Below, one piece after another: positions 7,503-15,004 of a stretch of 41,818 nucleotides of DNA. The translations under genes were made by a program, and so were the position numbers. Where the stretch lies: the NCBI GenBank assembly GCA_964545385.1, contig CAZJFG010000007.1:1-41818 (forward strand), written 5' to 3'. Every line of letters begins with the position of its first letter. The first letter of the stretch is position 1. The notes under the pieces are model-generated. The model was given only the letters and a program-made list of their open reading frames with translations. It had not been told where the DNA came from and searched no databases. Source of the DNA: GCA-002780795 sp964545385 (GTDB taxonomy: Bacteria > Patescibacteriota > Microgenomatia > UBA1406 > GWC2-37-13).

Positions 7503-8361
7503 TTTTTTAAAATATCGGTTAGTCTATTTAATTATTTCGCTGAGCGTAATTTGTATCGGAATTTTTTCTATCTTTTACTGGGGCTATCATTACTCAATAG
7601 ATTTTGTTGGTGGGACAGACCTTTCTTATCAGCTAAACAAAAAAATCGATTTGCCGCAAGTTGAGCAATTATTGAAAAACAAAAAAATAAAGATTACGAA
7701 TATGAAGTATAAAAATAATGAGTTAAGTTTAAAGCTTTCACCAATCAATGAAAAACAGGAACTTCAGATAAGAGAAGAATTAAGAAAACAGTTTAAGGTA
7801 GAGGTTAAAATTTTGAAGTTTGAAACAGTTGGGCCTGTTATCGGTAAAGAAACAATAGGTAAAACAATTACCGCATCAGTGCTTGCTGTTATTGGTATTT
7901 TGATTTATATGAGCTTTGCTTTTAAAGGTTTTAACTATGCCATATCTGCGATTTTGGCAATGATCCACGATTTTTTAGTGGTTATCGGAACCTACTCTCT
8001 TCTTTCCCATTTTTTAGGCGCCGAGCTTGACAGTATGTTTGTTACGGCAGTTTTGACAACAATGTCTTTTTCGGTACACGACACGATTGTTATTTTTGAC
8101 AAAATTCGAGAATATCTAAAAGAAGAAGGAACGAGAGATATCGAATATTACGCCAACCGAGCCCTTACCGAGACCATGGTTCGGTCGATCAACAACTCAA
8201 TGACGATTGTTTTCATGCTTTTGGCATTGGTCTTGTTAGGTGGATCGACCATCAAGTTTTTTTCTTTAACTCTTCTTATTGGAACAATTACAGGGACTTA
8301 CTCTTCACCGTTTGTGGCAACACCAATTTTGGTTTGGCTTGAAAAAAAAGGAAAAAAATAA
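7495..8361 (+). CDS. secF: Protein translocase subunit SecF
   Basis: The 288-aa protein has the SecF layout: a first membrane helix (8-28), the motif IDFVGGTDLSYQL, a short periplasmic domain, then five membrane helices with SVHDTIVIFDKIREYLK, the SecF counterpart of the SecD D-motif. It should form a complex with SecD in the membrane. The start codon lies within the secD 3' end. A 109-bp spacer with a REP-like fragment and a new promoter follows. Confidence 0.95.
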   Translation: MVNFLKYRLVYLIISLSVICIGIFSIFYWGYHYSIDFVGGTDLSYQLNKKIDLPQVEQLLKNKKIKITNMKYKNNELSLKLSPINEKQELQIREELRKQFKVEVKILKFETVGPVIGKETIGKTITASVLAVIGILIYMSFAFKGFNYAISAILAMIHDFLVVIGTYSLLSHFLGAELDSMFVTAVLTTMSFSVHDTIVIFDKIREYLKEEGTRDIEYYANRALTETMVRSINNSMTIVFMLLALVLLGGSTIKFFSLTLLIGTITGTYSSPFVATPILVWLEKKGKK

Positions 8362-8380
8362 TATTTTGTAACGTATTTAT

Positions 8381-8400
8381 CTTGAGATTGTCGAAGGATA
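8381..8400 (+). repeat. REP-like fragment
   Basis: ATCTTGAGATTGTCGAAGGA resembles one arm of a GAGCNTGTCGAAGG-type intergenic repeat that I recall from many bacterial genomes. Only one degenerate arm is present and there is no second copy in the window, so this is a weak call. Confidence 0.25.
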
Positions 8401-8405
8401 GTCCA

Positions 8406-8434
8406 TTGACAAAACTTTTAAAATTAATTATTCT
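8406..8434 (+). promoter_or_regulatory. Putative promoter of the zinc-ribbon gene
   Basis: Consensus -35 TTGACA (8406-8411), a 17-bp spacer and a moderate -10 TATTCT (8429-8434). It predicts a leader of about 30 nt before the ATG at 8471. Confidence 0.4.
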
Positions 8435-8470
8435 TCGATTAACAGATTAATAATTTTCAATTTTTTTATT

Positions 8471-8962
8471 ATGGGAAAGAAAAAAGAAGAAAAAAAAGAA
8501 AATGAACTTTGCCCGAAATGCGGTTCAGCATTGACAGAAATTCAGACTACAAAAAACGGCAAAAGACTTCAAAGGTGTTCCGCCGGTAACTGGAATCCGG
8601 AAACCCATGAAGTAGATGGTTGTAATTATATTAAATGGCTTCCAATAGAACCTCAGGTTTTAGAGGAAAAATGTCCCAAGTGTGGTGCTTCCTTGCTTTT
8701 GACGGTTACCCGTTTTGGCAAAAGAATGAAAAAATGCTCGACCAATACCTGGGATCCAAAGACAAAAACCGCTTCAGGCTGTGACTATGTCGAGTGGCTT
8801 AAGGGAACAACTGAAGAACTTGACGAAGCCTGTCCCAAGTGCGGAGCGAAACTGGTTCTTTTCACAAGTGCTGCCGGCAAAAAGCTGAAAAAATGCTCGA
8901 CTAATAAATGGGATCCGGAGACTCATCAGGCAACGGGTTGTGACTATACCCAATGGTTATGA
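8471..8962 (+). CDS. Protein made of three topoisomerase-type C4 zinc ribbons
   Basis: The 163-aa protein consists of three tandem repeats of about 48 residues, each with CPKCG, a KR/KK-rich strand, a single Cys (RCSAGNW, KCSTNTW, KCSTNKW) and a final GCxY plus W. This matches the C4 zinc fingers at the C-terminus of bacterial topoisomerase I, but no topoisomerase domain is attached. The first 15 residues are Lys/Glu-rich. It probably binds single-stranded DNA or RNA. The stop overlaps the next gene in an ATGA, so the two are translationally coupled. Confidence 0.8.
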   Translation: MGKKKEEKKENELCPKCGSALTEIQTTKNGKRLQRCSAGNWNPETHEVDGCNYIKWLPIEPQVLEEKCPKCGASLLLTVTRFGKRMKKCSTNTWDPKTKTASGCDYVEWLKGTTEELDEACPKCGAKLVLFTSAAGKKLKKCSTNKWDPETHQATGCDYTQWL

Positions 8963-9588
8963 TTTATAAATATCAGCTTGGCGGGTTGCAGACAAACTGT
9001 TATTTTTTGGTTAAAGGAAACGATTGTCTTCTTATTGATCCGGCCGATGAGGCCGGTTTTATTCTTGAAGAGCTGCAAAGAAAAAAACTAAACCTTGTCG
9101 GAATACTGGCTACTCATGGTCATTTTGACCATCTGTTGGCAGTTGGTGAAATTCAACATTCGATAGACGTTCCCTTATATATTTCTCAAAAAGATCTTTT
9201 CTTGCTTGATCGGATGGAAAAAACCGCAGAGCATTTTTTGGGTTATCATCCGATAACTCTACCGATTAAAAACATTAAAAATTTAAAAATTGAAAATTTA
9301 TTAAAAATTGGAAATTTTGATTTAAGAATTATTCTCTGCCCGGGTCACACACCAGGTGGTACCTGCTATTATCTTCACGAGCAAAAAGCCGTTTTTACAG
9401 GTGACACGATTTTTAAGCAGGGGATAGGCCGTTATGATTTTTCTTACTGCGATAAATCCGATTTAAAAAAATCTTTGGAAAAATTAATCAATCTTCTTCC
9501 TGAAACAGAAGTTTATCCCGGTCATGGTGAAGAAACGACTATTTCAGATGAGAAAGTTTTTTTAAAAGAGCTTCTTTCTCATTTTTAA
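8959..9588 (+). CDS. MBL-fold metallo-hydrolase (glyoxalase II-like)
   Basis: The metallo-beta-lactamase motif ATHGHFDH gives H53, H55, D57 and H58 when the start is taken at 8959. Later ligands are the His of CPGHTPG (about 127), the Asp of TGDTIF (about 147) and the His of YPGHGEET (about 191). Such proteins hydrolyse glutathione or other thioesters; the exact substrate is unknown. I chose the ATG at 8959 over 8953 because it makes an ATGA overlap with the previous stop. Residues about 104-123 are an AT-rich coded Lys/Asn/Leu/Ile stretch (KNIKNLKIENLLKIGNF). The 3' end overlaps the convergent CCA gene by 50 bp. Confidence 0.85.
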   Translation: MIYKYQLGGLQTNCYFLVKGNDCLLIDPADEAGFILEELQRKKLNLVGILATHGHFDHLLAVGEIQHSIDVPLYISQKDLFLLDRMEKTAEHFLGYHPITLPIKNIKNLKIENLLKIGNFDLRIILCPGHTPGGTCYYLHEQKAVFTGDTIFKQGIGRYDFSYCDKSDLKKSLEKLINLLPETEVYPGHGEETTISDEKVFLKELLSHF

Positions 9589-10891
9589 TTTTTTTATCAA
9601 CTACCTGGTCAAAAAGTTTTTTCAAAATTTCACCAACCTTCGGTCCTGGATCGAGTTTTAACATCTTCATTACGTCATTACCGTCGATTTTTAGGTCGGC
9701 GACTGTAAAAGGTTGTTTTTGAACTGCCGTTAATCTTTTTTTAAAAAGTTCCAGACGCCAGGAAGTTGGCGTTGCGCCCGATCCGATACGATCTCCGGTT
9801 CGCAGATCGAGCATATCCTGAATGTATTCTTTTCCGATATTTCTGATAAAACGGCGAACTGCCTTATCCGTTTGCAGTTCAGAAACAGTAAATTGATGAT
9901 ATTTGACAAGTGTGACAAGTTTTTCCTTTTGTTTATTGGAGAGTTTGAAGCGATCGGCTATTTTTGTAGCCAGTTTTGTGCCGACGACTTCATGGTTATA
10001 AAAAGTGATTAGCTTGGTTTTTTCATCACGTCGAAAAGTAGTTGTTTTGCCAATATCGTGGATTAGGGCAGCAAAATGGGTAATAGCGTCTTTTGAAGGA
10101 CAGTTTTTCAAAGCCATGACAGAATGAGTTCCAACATCGTAAATATGATGACGCTTAGGACTTTTTTGAGGAATGGTAAAACAAACATCAAGCTCCGGAA
10201 GGATTAAGGAAAGAATACCTGTGTTTTTCAAAAAAATTATGCCTTCCGCGGGAAATTCACTTGCCAGAATCTTCAAAAACTCATCTCGGATTCTTTCCCA
10301 GGAAATATTTGCAATAAGTGAACAGTTTTTTTCAATCGATTTTTTGGTTGTTTCATCAATCATAAAGCCAAGTTCGGCCGCAAATCGTACAGCCCGAAGC
10401 ATACGCAGAGCATCTTCTTGGAAGCGGATATCTGGATTACCGACGGCCATGATAATTTTCTTTTTTAAGTCTTTTCGTCCGTTGTAGGGATCGATTATTT
10501 CAAATTTACTATTAATCTGTTTAAGCGCGATGGCATTTATAGTAAAATCGCGTCTTGCCAAATCTTCGTCAATTGTTTTTGCCCAGGTAATATCTTCCGG
10601 GTGTCTGTTATCTTTATAGTTTGCTTCTTTTCTAAATGTTGTTACCTCAAAAATCAAATCCTTATCTGCTACTTTTTGGCCAATACCCACAGTTCCGAAC
10701 TGATTATTATAATAACCATCGGGAAAAAGTTTTAAGATTTGCTCAGGTGTGGCATCGGTTGTAAAATCCCAGTTCTCGGTTGTTCGACCAAGTAGGAGGT
10801 CCCGGACCGCGCCACCAACAAGATAAATCTGATATTTATTCTTTTGAAAAACAGCCATAAAATTCAAAATGGCCTTTGGTAGTTTAATCAT
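9539..10891 (-). CDS. cca: CCA tRNA nucleotidyltransferase / poly(A) polymerase family, with HD domain
   Basis: The 450-aa protein adds or repairs the CCA end of tRNAs. Visible parts are the head motif LVGGAVRDLLLGR (24-36), the palm strand ENWDFTTDATPEQ (39 onward), RRDFTINAIAL (about 110), RFQEDALRMLRAVRFAAELGF (about 155-175), and a C-terminal HD hydrolase domain (HFAALIHDIGK). The first Asp of the usual metal-binding DxD appears to be Asn (N40-W-D42, codon AAC), which is odd for an active enzyme. The start has a TATAAT 6 nt upstream. The 3' end overlaps the MBL gene tail to tail. Confidence 0.92.
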   Translation of the reverse strand: MIKLPKAILNFMAVFQKNKYQIYLVGGAVRDLLLGRTTENWDFTTDATPEQILKLFPDGYYNNQFGTVGIGQKVADKDLIFEVTTFRKEANYKDNRHPEDITWAKTIDEDLARRDFTINAIALKQINSKFEIIDPYNGRKDLKKKIIMAVGNPDIRFQEDALRMLRAVRFAAELGFMIDETTKKSIEKNCSLIANISWERIRDEFLKILASEFPAEGIIFLKNTGILSLILPELDVCFTIPQKSPKRHHIYDVGTHSVMALKNCPSKDAITHFAALIHDIGKTTTFRRDEKTKLITFYNHEVVGTKLATKIADRFKLSNKQKEKLVTLVKYHQFTVSELQTDKAVRRFIRNIGKEYIQDMLDLRTGDRIGSGATPTSWRLELFKKRLTAVQKQPFTVADLKIDGNDVMKMLKLDPGPKVGEILKKLFDQVVDKKIKNEKEALLKKLSHLK

Positions 10892-10897
10892 GTTCTT

Positions 10898-10903
10898 ATT
10901 ATA
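10898..10903 (-). promoter_or_regulatory. -10 box of cca
   Basis: On the minus strand TATAAT lies 6 nt before the cca ATG and overlaps the stop codon of the upstream nfo gene. This predicts a leaderless cca transcript in addition to read-through from nfo. No clear -35 is visible. Confidence 0.45.
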
Positions 10904-11729
10904 ATACGAGAGATTTCAGAATATCCAAATTTTTTTTATCCGGACCGTTGTTGTCAAATCCCGGTGTTTCGATAATAAAGGGGAAATTTTTTGTTCCGGG
11001 ATGATTAAAAAGTATTTTGAACTCACTTATGTCTATTGTCCCTTGGCCGATATTGGCATGACGGTCATGGAAAGAAGCAAACGCATCTCGACTGTCGTTG
11101 ACGTGAAAAAGTTCTAGTTTATCAAGAAGTTTCAATTCATCAAGTTTATCAAGAAACTGATCAAGTTCTTTTTTGTTTGTAAAACGATAGCCTGTTGAGA
11201 AAAGATGACAGGTATCGAGGCAAATTCTTACTCTATTGTTGTTTACATCTTTGGTTATTTGACTAATTTCTTCCAAGGTTTGGCCGATTTTGCGATTGCC
11301 GGCGTTTTCAATGATAAATAAAATTTCTTCTGGTGTTTTTTCAAGAACTTCTTCTATATTTTTTATTAGTGTTTTATATTTTGGATCTAGTTTAAAATTT
11401 TTGTATGAGCCGAGATGAATGATACTTCCTTTGATTTTAAGTTTTGAGGCAGTCAGCATTTCTGCAGTCAAAGTTTTTTTGGAAAGGTGACCGATCTTTC
11501 CTTCATCGGCCAAATTAATAAGGTAGGATGCGTGAAAATAGATGGGATCGATTTTTAATTTTTGTTTTTTTTTAATAAATTCATCGGCTTTCTTATTTTC
11601 TATCTTGGCAAAACCCCAGCCTCGTGGCGAAGTAGAGAAGAGCTGAAGGCAGTTGCCTCCAATATTTTTTATACGGTCTAGAGCTTTATCATAACCGCCG
11701 GCAATTGATTGATGAGCACCCAACTTCAT
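10899..11729 (-). CDS. nfo: Endonuclease IV (AP endonuclease)
   Basis: The enzyme cuts the backbone 5' of abasic sites in base-excision repair. The TIM-barrel metal ligands of the Nfo family are visible in order: LGAHQSIAGG, YFHASYLINLA, SIIHLGSYK, FIIENAGN, CLDTCHLFSTGYRF, LFHVNDSRDAFASFHDRHANIG and FIIETPGF. I start at MKLGAHQS (11729) and not at 11753, since the extra eight residues are absent from the family and a TATAAT lies exactly 6 nt before 11729. That leaves 276 aa, the normal length. It is divergent from hrcA. Confidence 0.93.
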   Translation of the reverse strand: MKLGAHQSIAGGYDKALDRIKNIGGNCLQLFSTSPRGWGFAKIENKKADEFIKKKQKLKIDPIYFHASYLINLADEGKIGHLSKKTLTAEMLTASKLKIKGSIIHLGSYKNFKLDPKYKTLIKNIEEVLEKTPEEILFIIENAGNRKIGQTLEEISQITKDVNNNRVRICLDTCHLFSTGYRFTNKKELDQFLDKLDELKLLDKLELFHVNDSRDAFASFHDRHANIGQGTIDISEFKILFNHPGTKNFPFIIETPGFDNNGPDKKNLDILKSLVL

Positions 11730-11735
11730 AAAGAT

Positions 11736-11741
11736 ATTATA
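11736..11741 (-). promoter_or_regulatory. -10 box of nfo
   Basis: TATAAT on the minus strand with 6 nt (ATCTTT) to the nfo ATG at 11729. It decides the start codon in favour of MKLGAHQS. The -35 is weak. Confidence 0.5.
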
Positions 11742-11753
11742 CACAAATACCAC

Positions 11754-11782
11754 TTGACATCTCTTAGCAGAGTTGTTATTAT
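11754..11782 (+). promoter_or_regulatory. Promoter of the hrcA-grpE-dnaK-dnaJ operon
   Basis: Consensus -35 TTGACA (11754-11759), exactly 17 bp, then -10 TATTAT (11777-11782) preceded by a TGT extended -10 element. The hrcA ATG is 9 nt further on, so the expected leader is about 2-3 nt. Confidence 0.75.
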
Positions 11783-11790
11783 ATTGCTAA
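11764..11790 (+). promoter_or_regulatory. CIRCE-like operator at the hrcA promoter
   Basis: TTAGCAGAG, a 9-nt spacer, then TATTGCTAA. This has the 9-9-9 layout of CIRCE (TTAGCACTC-N9-GAGTGCTAA). The outer arms TTAGCA/TGCTAA are perfect, while the inner three bases of each arm differ. It overlaps the -10 box and the start site, where a bound HrcA would block transcription of its own operon. Confidence 0.65.
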
Positions 11791-11791
11791 T

Positions 11792-12532
11792 ATGGAAGAT
11801 TTAACTCAAAGACAGATTGATATTTTAAATGTTATTATTAAAGAATATTCTGAAACCGGTGAGCCGGTAGGTTCAACAATTTTAGAGAAAAAATACAAAC
11901 TTGGCGTCTGTCCAGCAACCGTACGAAATGAGATGGTGGCTTTGGCACAAAAAGGTTATCTTAAAAAAGACTATTTTTCTTCGGGTCGAGTGCCATCGGC
12001 AAAAGGATTTCGTTTTTACATCAAAAACCTAATGAAGGAAAAAGAGTTGTCAACTACGGATGAAGTTTCTTATAAAAACAGTGTTTGGGACGAGCGAAAT
12101 GAAATTTATAAATTACTTTCTCAGGCGGTTAAAACTCTTTCTAACAAAACCGGTCATCTTTCGCTTATTGCAACCAATAACGGTGATGTATATTATTCCG
12201 GTATGGCAAATTTACTGACAAAACCGGAATTTTCTGACATTAGTGTTTCGCGAAATATTTTTGAACTTCTTGATGAAACAGGTTATTGGGAAAGAGTTCT
12301 TGATCGTTTTTCAGCTATTGATGATGAAATTTTATACATGCTTGGCGAAGAAGATTTTCGTGATCCAATATTTGAATCAACCGCCAGTATTTTTGGTGAG
12401 TTTAATGGTGAAAAAACAAAAGGAATCATTGGTGTTGTTGGCCCCAAAAGAATGTACTATGATTTGATCGTTCCTCAAGTAAGATATTTTTCCAGTCTTC
12501 TTGAGCAGATTATGAAAGAACAAAAAATGTAA
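11792..12532 (+). CDS. hrcA: Heat-inducible transcription repressor HrcA (short form)
   Basis: The N-terminus is typical HrcA winged helix: LTQRQIDILNVIIKEYSETGEPVGS, then PATVRNEMVALAQKGYL and SGRVPSAKGFRFYI. The C-terminus has GIIGVVGPKRMYYDLIVPQV, matching the HrcA end (IGVIGPTRMDY-like). At 246 aa it is about 100 residues shorter than typical HrcA, so the middle GAF-like/insert region is reduced. It should repress the downstream chaperone genes by binding the CIRCE-like site that overlaps its own promoter. grpE follows after 14 bp. Confidence 0.88.
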   Translation: MEDLTQRQIDILNVIIKEYSETGEPVGSTILEKKYKLGVCPATVRNEMVALAQKGYLKKDYFSSGRVPSAKGFRFYIKNLMKEKELSTTDEVSYKNSVWDERNEIYKLLSQAVKTLSNKTGHLSLIATNNGDVYYSGMANLLTKPEFSDISVSRNIFELLDETGYWERVLDRFSAIDDEILYMLGEEDFRDPIFESTASIFGEFNGEKTKGIIGVVGPKRMYYDLIVPQVRYFSSLLEQIMKEQKM

Positions 12533-12546
12533 GTTATTTTTTTTAT

Positions 12547-12981
12547 ATGGATAAAAAGAAAAAAAGCGTAAAAGTTGAGCAACCTGTAGACGAGTTTCGC
12601 AGCAAGTACCTAAGAGCTTTGGCCGATTATCAGAACTTTGAAAAAAGAGTTGAAAAACAAAAAGAGGATTGGAAACAGGACGGGGAGAGGCAACTTCTTT
12701 TAAAACTACTCCCCTTTCTTGATAATTTGGAAAAGGCTGAGGTTTTTGTTAAAGATTCAGGATTAAAACAAATAAAAGACAATTTTTTTCAGATCTTAAA
12801 ATCTTGTGGTCTTGAAGAACTTAATATTTTGGGAAAAGAGTTTGATCCGGCATTTGCCGAAGCAGTAGAAATTGTTTCGGGCGAAAAAGACAATGTTATT
12901 GTCGAAGTTGTTAAAAAAGGTTATAAATTTGGCAATAAAATTTTACGAGTTGCTCAGGTAAAAGTGAGCAAAAAAAATTAA
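12547..12981 (+). CDS. grpE: Nucleotide exchange factor GrpE
   Basis: The 144-aa protein releases ADP from DnaK. It shows the GrpE pattern: an N-terminal coiled coil (KYLRALADYQNFEKRVEKQKE), LLKLLPFLDNLEKAE, and the C-terminal beta domain with GKEFDPAFAEAVEIV and VVKKGYKFGNKILRVAQVKVSK. It is shorter than the E. coli protein (197 aa) because the disordered N-terminus is missing. It lies between hrcA and dnaK in the usual order. Confidence 0.95.
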   Translation: MDKKKKSVKVEQPVDEFRSKYLRALADYQNFEKRVEKQKEDWKQDGERQLLLKLLPFLDNLEKAEVFVKDSGLKQIKDNFFQILKSCGLEELNILGKEFDPAFAEAVEIVSGEKDNVIVEVVKKGYKFGNKILRVAQVKVSKKN

Positions 12982-13003
12982 TTATAAATTTTTATAAAAA
13001 ATT

Positions 13004-14908
13004 ATGGCAAAAATAATTGGTATTGATCTTGGAACAACAAATTCATGTGTGGCTGTCATGGAAGGTGGAAAACCTAAGGTGATTCACTCTCAAGAAGGTA
13101 GAAATGTTATTCCTTCGGTTGTTGATCCTATTAAAAGAGTTGTGGGTGATGTGGCTAAAAGACAGATTGTGATAAATCCCAAAAACACAATTTTTTCGAT
13201 AAAAAGACTTGTTGGTCGCAGATTTTCCGATGAGTCTGTCAAGTATGACATGAAATGGCTTCCTTATAAAATTGTCAAAGGTCGAGACGGGATGGCTGTT
13301 GTTGAAGTCAACGGTAAAACTTTTACCCCTCAGGAAATTTCTGCAATGATTCTTCAAAAAATCAAATCCGACGCCGAGGCTTATCTTGGTGAAAAAGTTG
13401 ATAAGGCCGTGATTACAGTCCCTGCCTATTTTGATGATGCCCAGCGCCAAGCAACCAAACAGGCCGGTGAGATTGCTGGACTTAAGGTAATGCGAATTAT
13501 CAATGAGCCAACTGCCGCTTCAATGGCTTACGGTCTGGATAAAAAGCATAGCCATACAATAGCCGTTTATGATCTTGGTGGAGGAACGTTTGATATTAGT
13601 ATTTTGGAGCTTGGTGACGGCGTTTTCCAAGTTAAAGCAACCAACGGCGATACTCATTTGGGTGGTGATGATTTTGATAAGGTAATTTTAGACTATATTG
13701 CCGATGAGTTTAAAAAAGATCAAGGTGTTGATCTCAGAAAAGATCCTCAGGCTTTGCAGCGAATTCGCGATGCGGCTGAAAAAGCAAAGATTGAACTTTC
13801 TTCATCGACCGAGGCAGAAATTAATTTACCCTTTATTAGTGTTAAAGATGGCCAACCGCTTCACTTAGTAATGAAAATTAGCAGAGCAAAACTTGAGTCG
13901 TTGGTGGGTGATCTGATTGAAAAATCTTTCGGACCGGTGAAAGCCTGTCTCAAAGACGCCAAAATGAAAACTTCAGATATCAATGAAATTGTTTTGGTCG
14001 GTGGAATGACACGTATGCCAAAAGTGATTGCTGAGGTAAAAAAGTTTTTTGGTAAAGAGCCGAACCGTTCGGTTAATCCGGATGAAGTTGTCGCCATAGG
14101 TGCTGCTATTCAAGCTGGAGTTTTGACCGGTGAAACGAAAGACGTAGTTTTATTGGATGTTACTCCACTTACTTTGGGAGTCGAGACTTTGGGTGGCGTG
14201 ACAACTCCACTTATTCAAAGAAACACAACCATTCCAACAACAAAGTCGGAAATATTCTCAACCGCCGCCGACAATCAGACACAGGTTGAAATACATGTTC
14301 TACAAGGTGAGCGGCCGATGGCGCACGACAACAAATCGCTTGGTAAATTTATTCTTGACGGCATTCCGCCTGCTCCACGTGGTGTTCCCCAGATCGAAGT
14401 TTCTTTTGATATCGACACCTCGGGAATTCTTACGGTGACCGCTAAAGATAAAGCCAGCGGCAAGAGCCAGGAAATCAAGATCACAGGATCAACGGGCCTG
14501 ACCAAAGATGAAATTGACAAGATGAAAGAAGAGGCAGAAAAACATGCCAACGAAGACAAAGAAGAGAAGGAAAAAATTGAGGCAAAAAACAAAGGGGAAA
14601 ATATGTGTTATGTTGGCGAAAAATCCCTGAAAGATGCCGGAGACAAAGTACCCAAAGACATTAAAGAGAGTGTAGAGGGAAAAATTAAAGCTGTCCGCGA
14701 AAGCCTGGAGAAAGGGACAAAAGAAGAAATTGAAGAAAAGACCAAAGATCTTTCTGACGAACTTTCGAAAATCGGTCAGTATATGTATAAAGATCAAGGA
14801 AAAACTCAAGATTCAAATGTTAAAACAGAGCAAGCTTCCCCAGCTAAAGATTCTGAGGATAAGGCAAAAACCGATGGGAAAGTAGAAGAAGGCGAGGTCG
14901 TAAACTAA
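13004..14908 (+). CDS. dnaK: Chaperone DnaK (Hsp70)
   Basis: The 634-aa protein is a full-length Hsp70. The nucleotide-binding domain starts IIGIDLGTTNSCVAVMEGG and contains VPAYFDDAQRQATKQAGEIAG, INEPTAASMAYG, YDLGGGTFDISILE and VLVGGMTRMPKV. The interdomain linker VVLLDVTPL leads to the substrate-binding domain and a charged helical lid. The lid contains an unusual Cys (NMCYVGEKSLK) where most members have NLVY or similar. The C-terminal tail is Lys/Glu/Asp-rich and does not show the EEVD-like end of some homologues. It works with DnaJ and GrpE encoded next to it. Confidence 0.98.
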   Translation: MAKIIGIDLGTTNSCVAVMEGGKPKVIHSQEGRNVIPSVVDPIKRVVGDVAKRQIVINPKNTIFSIKRLVGRRFSDESVKYDMKWLPYKIVKGRDGMAVVEVNGKTFTPQEISAMILQKIKSDAEAYLGEKVDKAVITVPAYFDDAQRQATKQAGEIAGLKVMRIINEPTAASMAYGLDKKHSHTIAVYDLGGGTFDISILELGDGVFQVKATNGDTHLGGDDFDKVILDYIADEFKKDQGVDLRKDPQALQRIRDAAEKAKIELSSSTEAEINLPFISVKDGQPLHLVMKISRAKLESLVGDLIEKSFGPVKACLKDAKMKTSDINEIVLVGGMTRMPKVIAEVKKFFGKEPNRSVNPDEVVAIGAAIQAGVLTGETKDVVLLDVTPLTLGVETLGGVTTPLIQRNTTIPTTKSEIFSTAADNQTQVEIHVLQGERPMAHDNKSLGKFILDGIPPAPRGVPQIEVSFDIDTSGILTVTAKDKASGKSQEIKITGSTGLTKDEIDKMKEEAEKHANEDKEEKEKIEAKNKGENMCYVGEKSLKDAGDKVPKDIKESVEGKIKAVRESLEKGTKEEIEEKTKDLSDELSKIGQYMYKDQGKTQDSNVKTEQASPAKDSEDKAKTDGKVEEGEVVN

Positions 14909-15000
14909 TTAAAAGTTAAAAATTAAAACTTAAAAGTTGCAATCCAAATTTCAAAATTTCAGATTTTAAATTGTTATTTTGAACTTTGAACTTTAAACCA
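14909..15000. repeat. AT-rich repeat tract in the dnaK-dnaJ spacer
   Basis: The spacer is filled by AAAAGTTAAAA/TTAAAACTTAAAAGTT units at the left and TTTTGAACTTTGAACTTT units at the right. The right units are the approximate reverse complement of the left, so the tract could fold into a long imperfect hairpin. It belongs to the same compositional family as tracts inside epmA, argS, miaB and rplV. Confidence 0.5.
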
Positions 15001-15004
15001 TACC

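Noticed and set aside
8362..8470. tRNA or small RNA gene after secF
   Set aside because: No cloverleaf, no GTTCNANNC arm and no stable hairpin with a T-run; only a REP-like fragment and a promoter are visible.
8955..8962. TGA read as glycine or tryptophan, as in some CPR lineages
   Set aside because: TGA ends the zinc-ribbon, dnaJ, UXS-like and rplV genes exactly where the families end, so the standard code applies.
11730..11753. N-terminal extension of endonuclease IV (MVFVYNIF)
   Set aside because: It is absent from the family and the -10 box TATAAT lies inside it, so it would not be transcribed.
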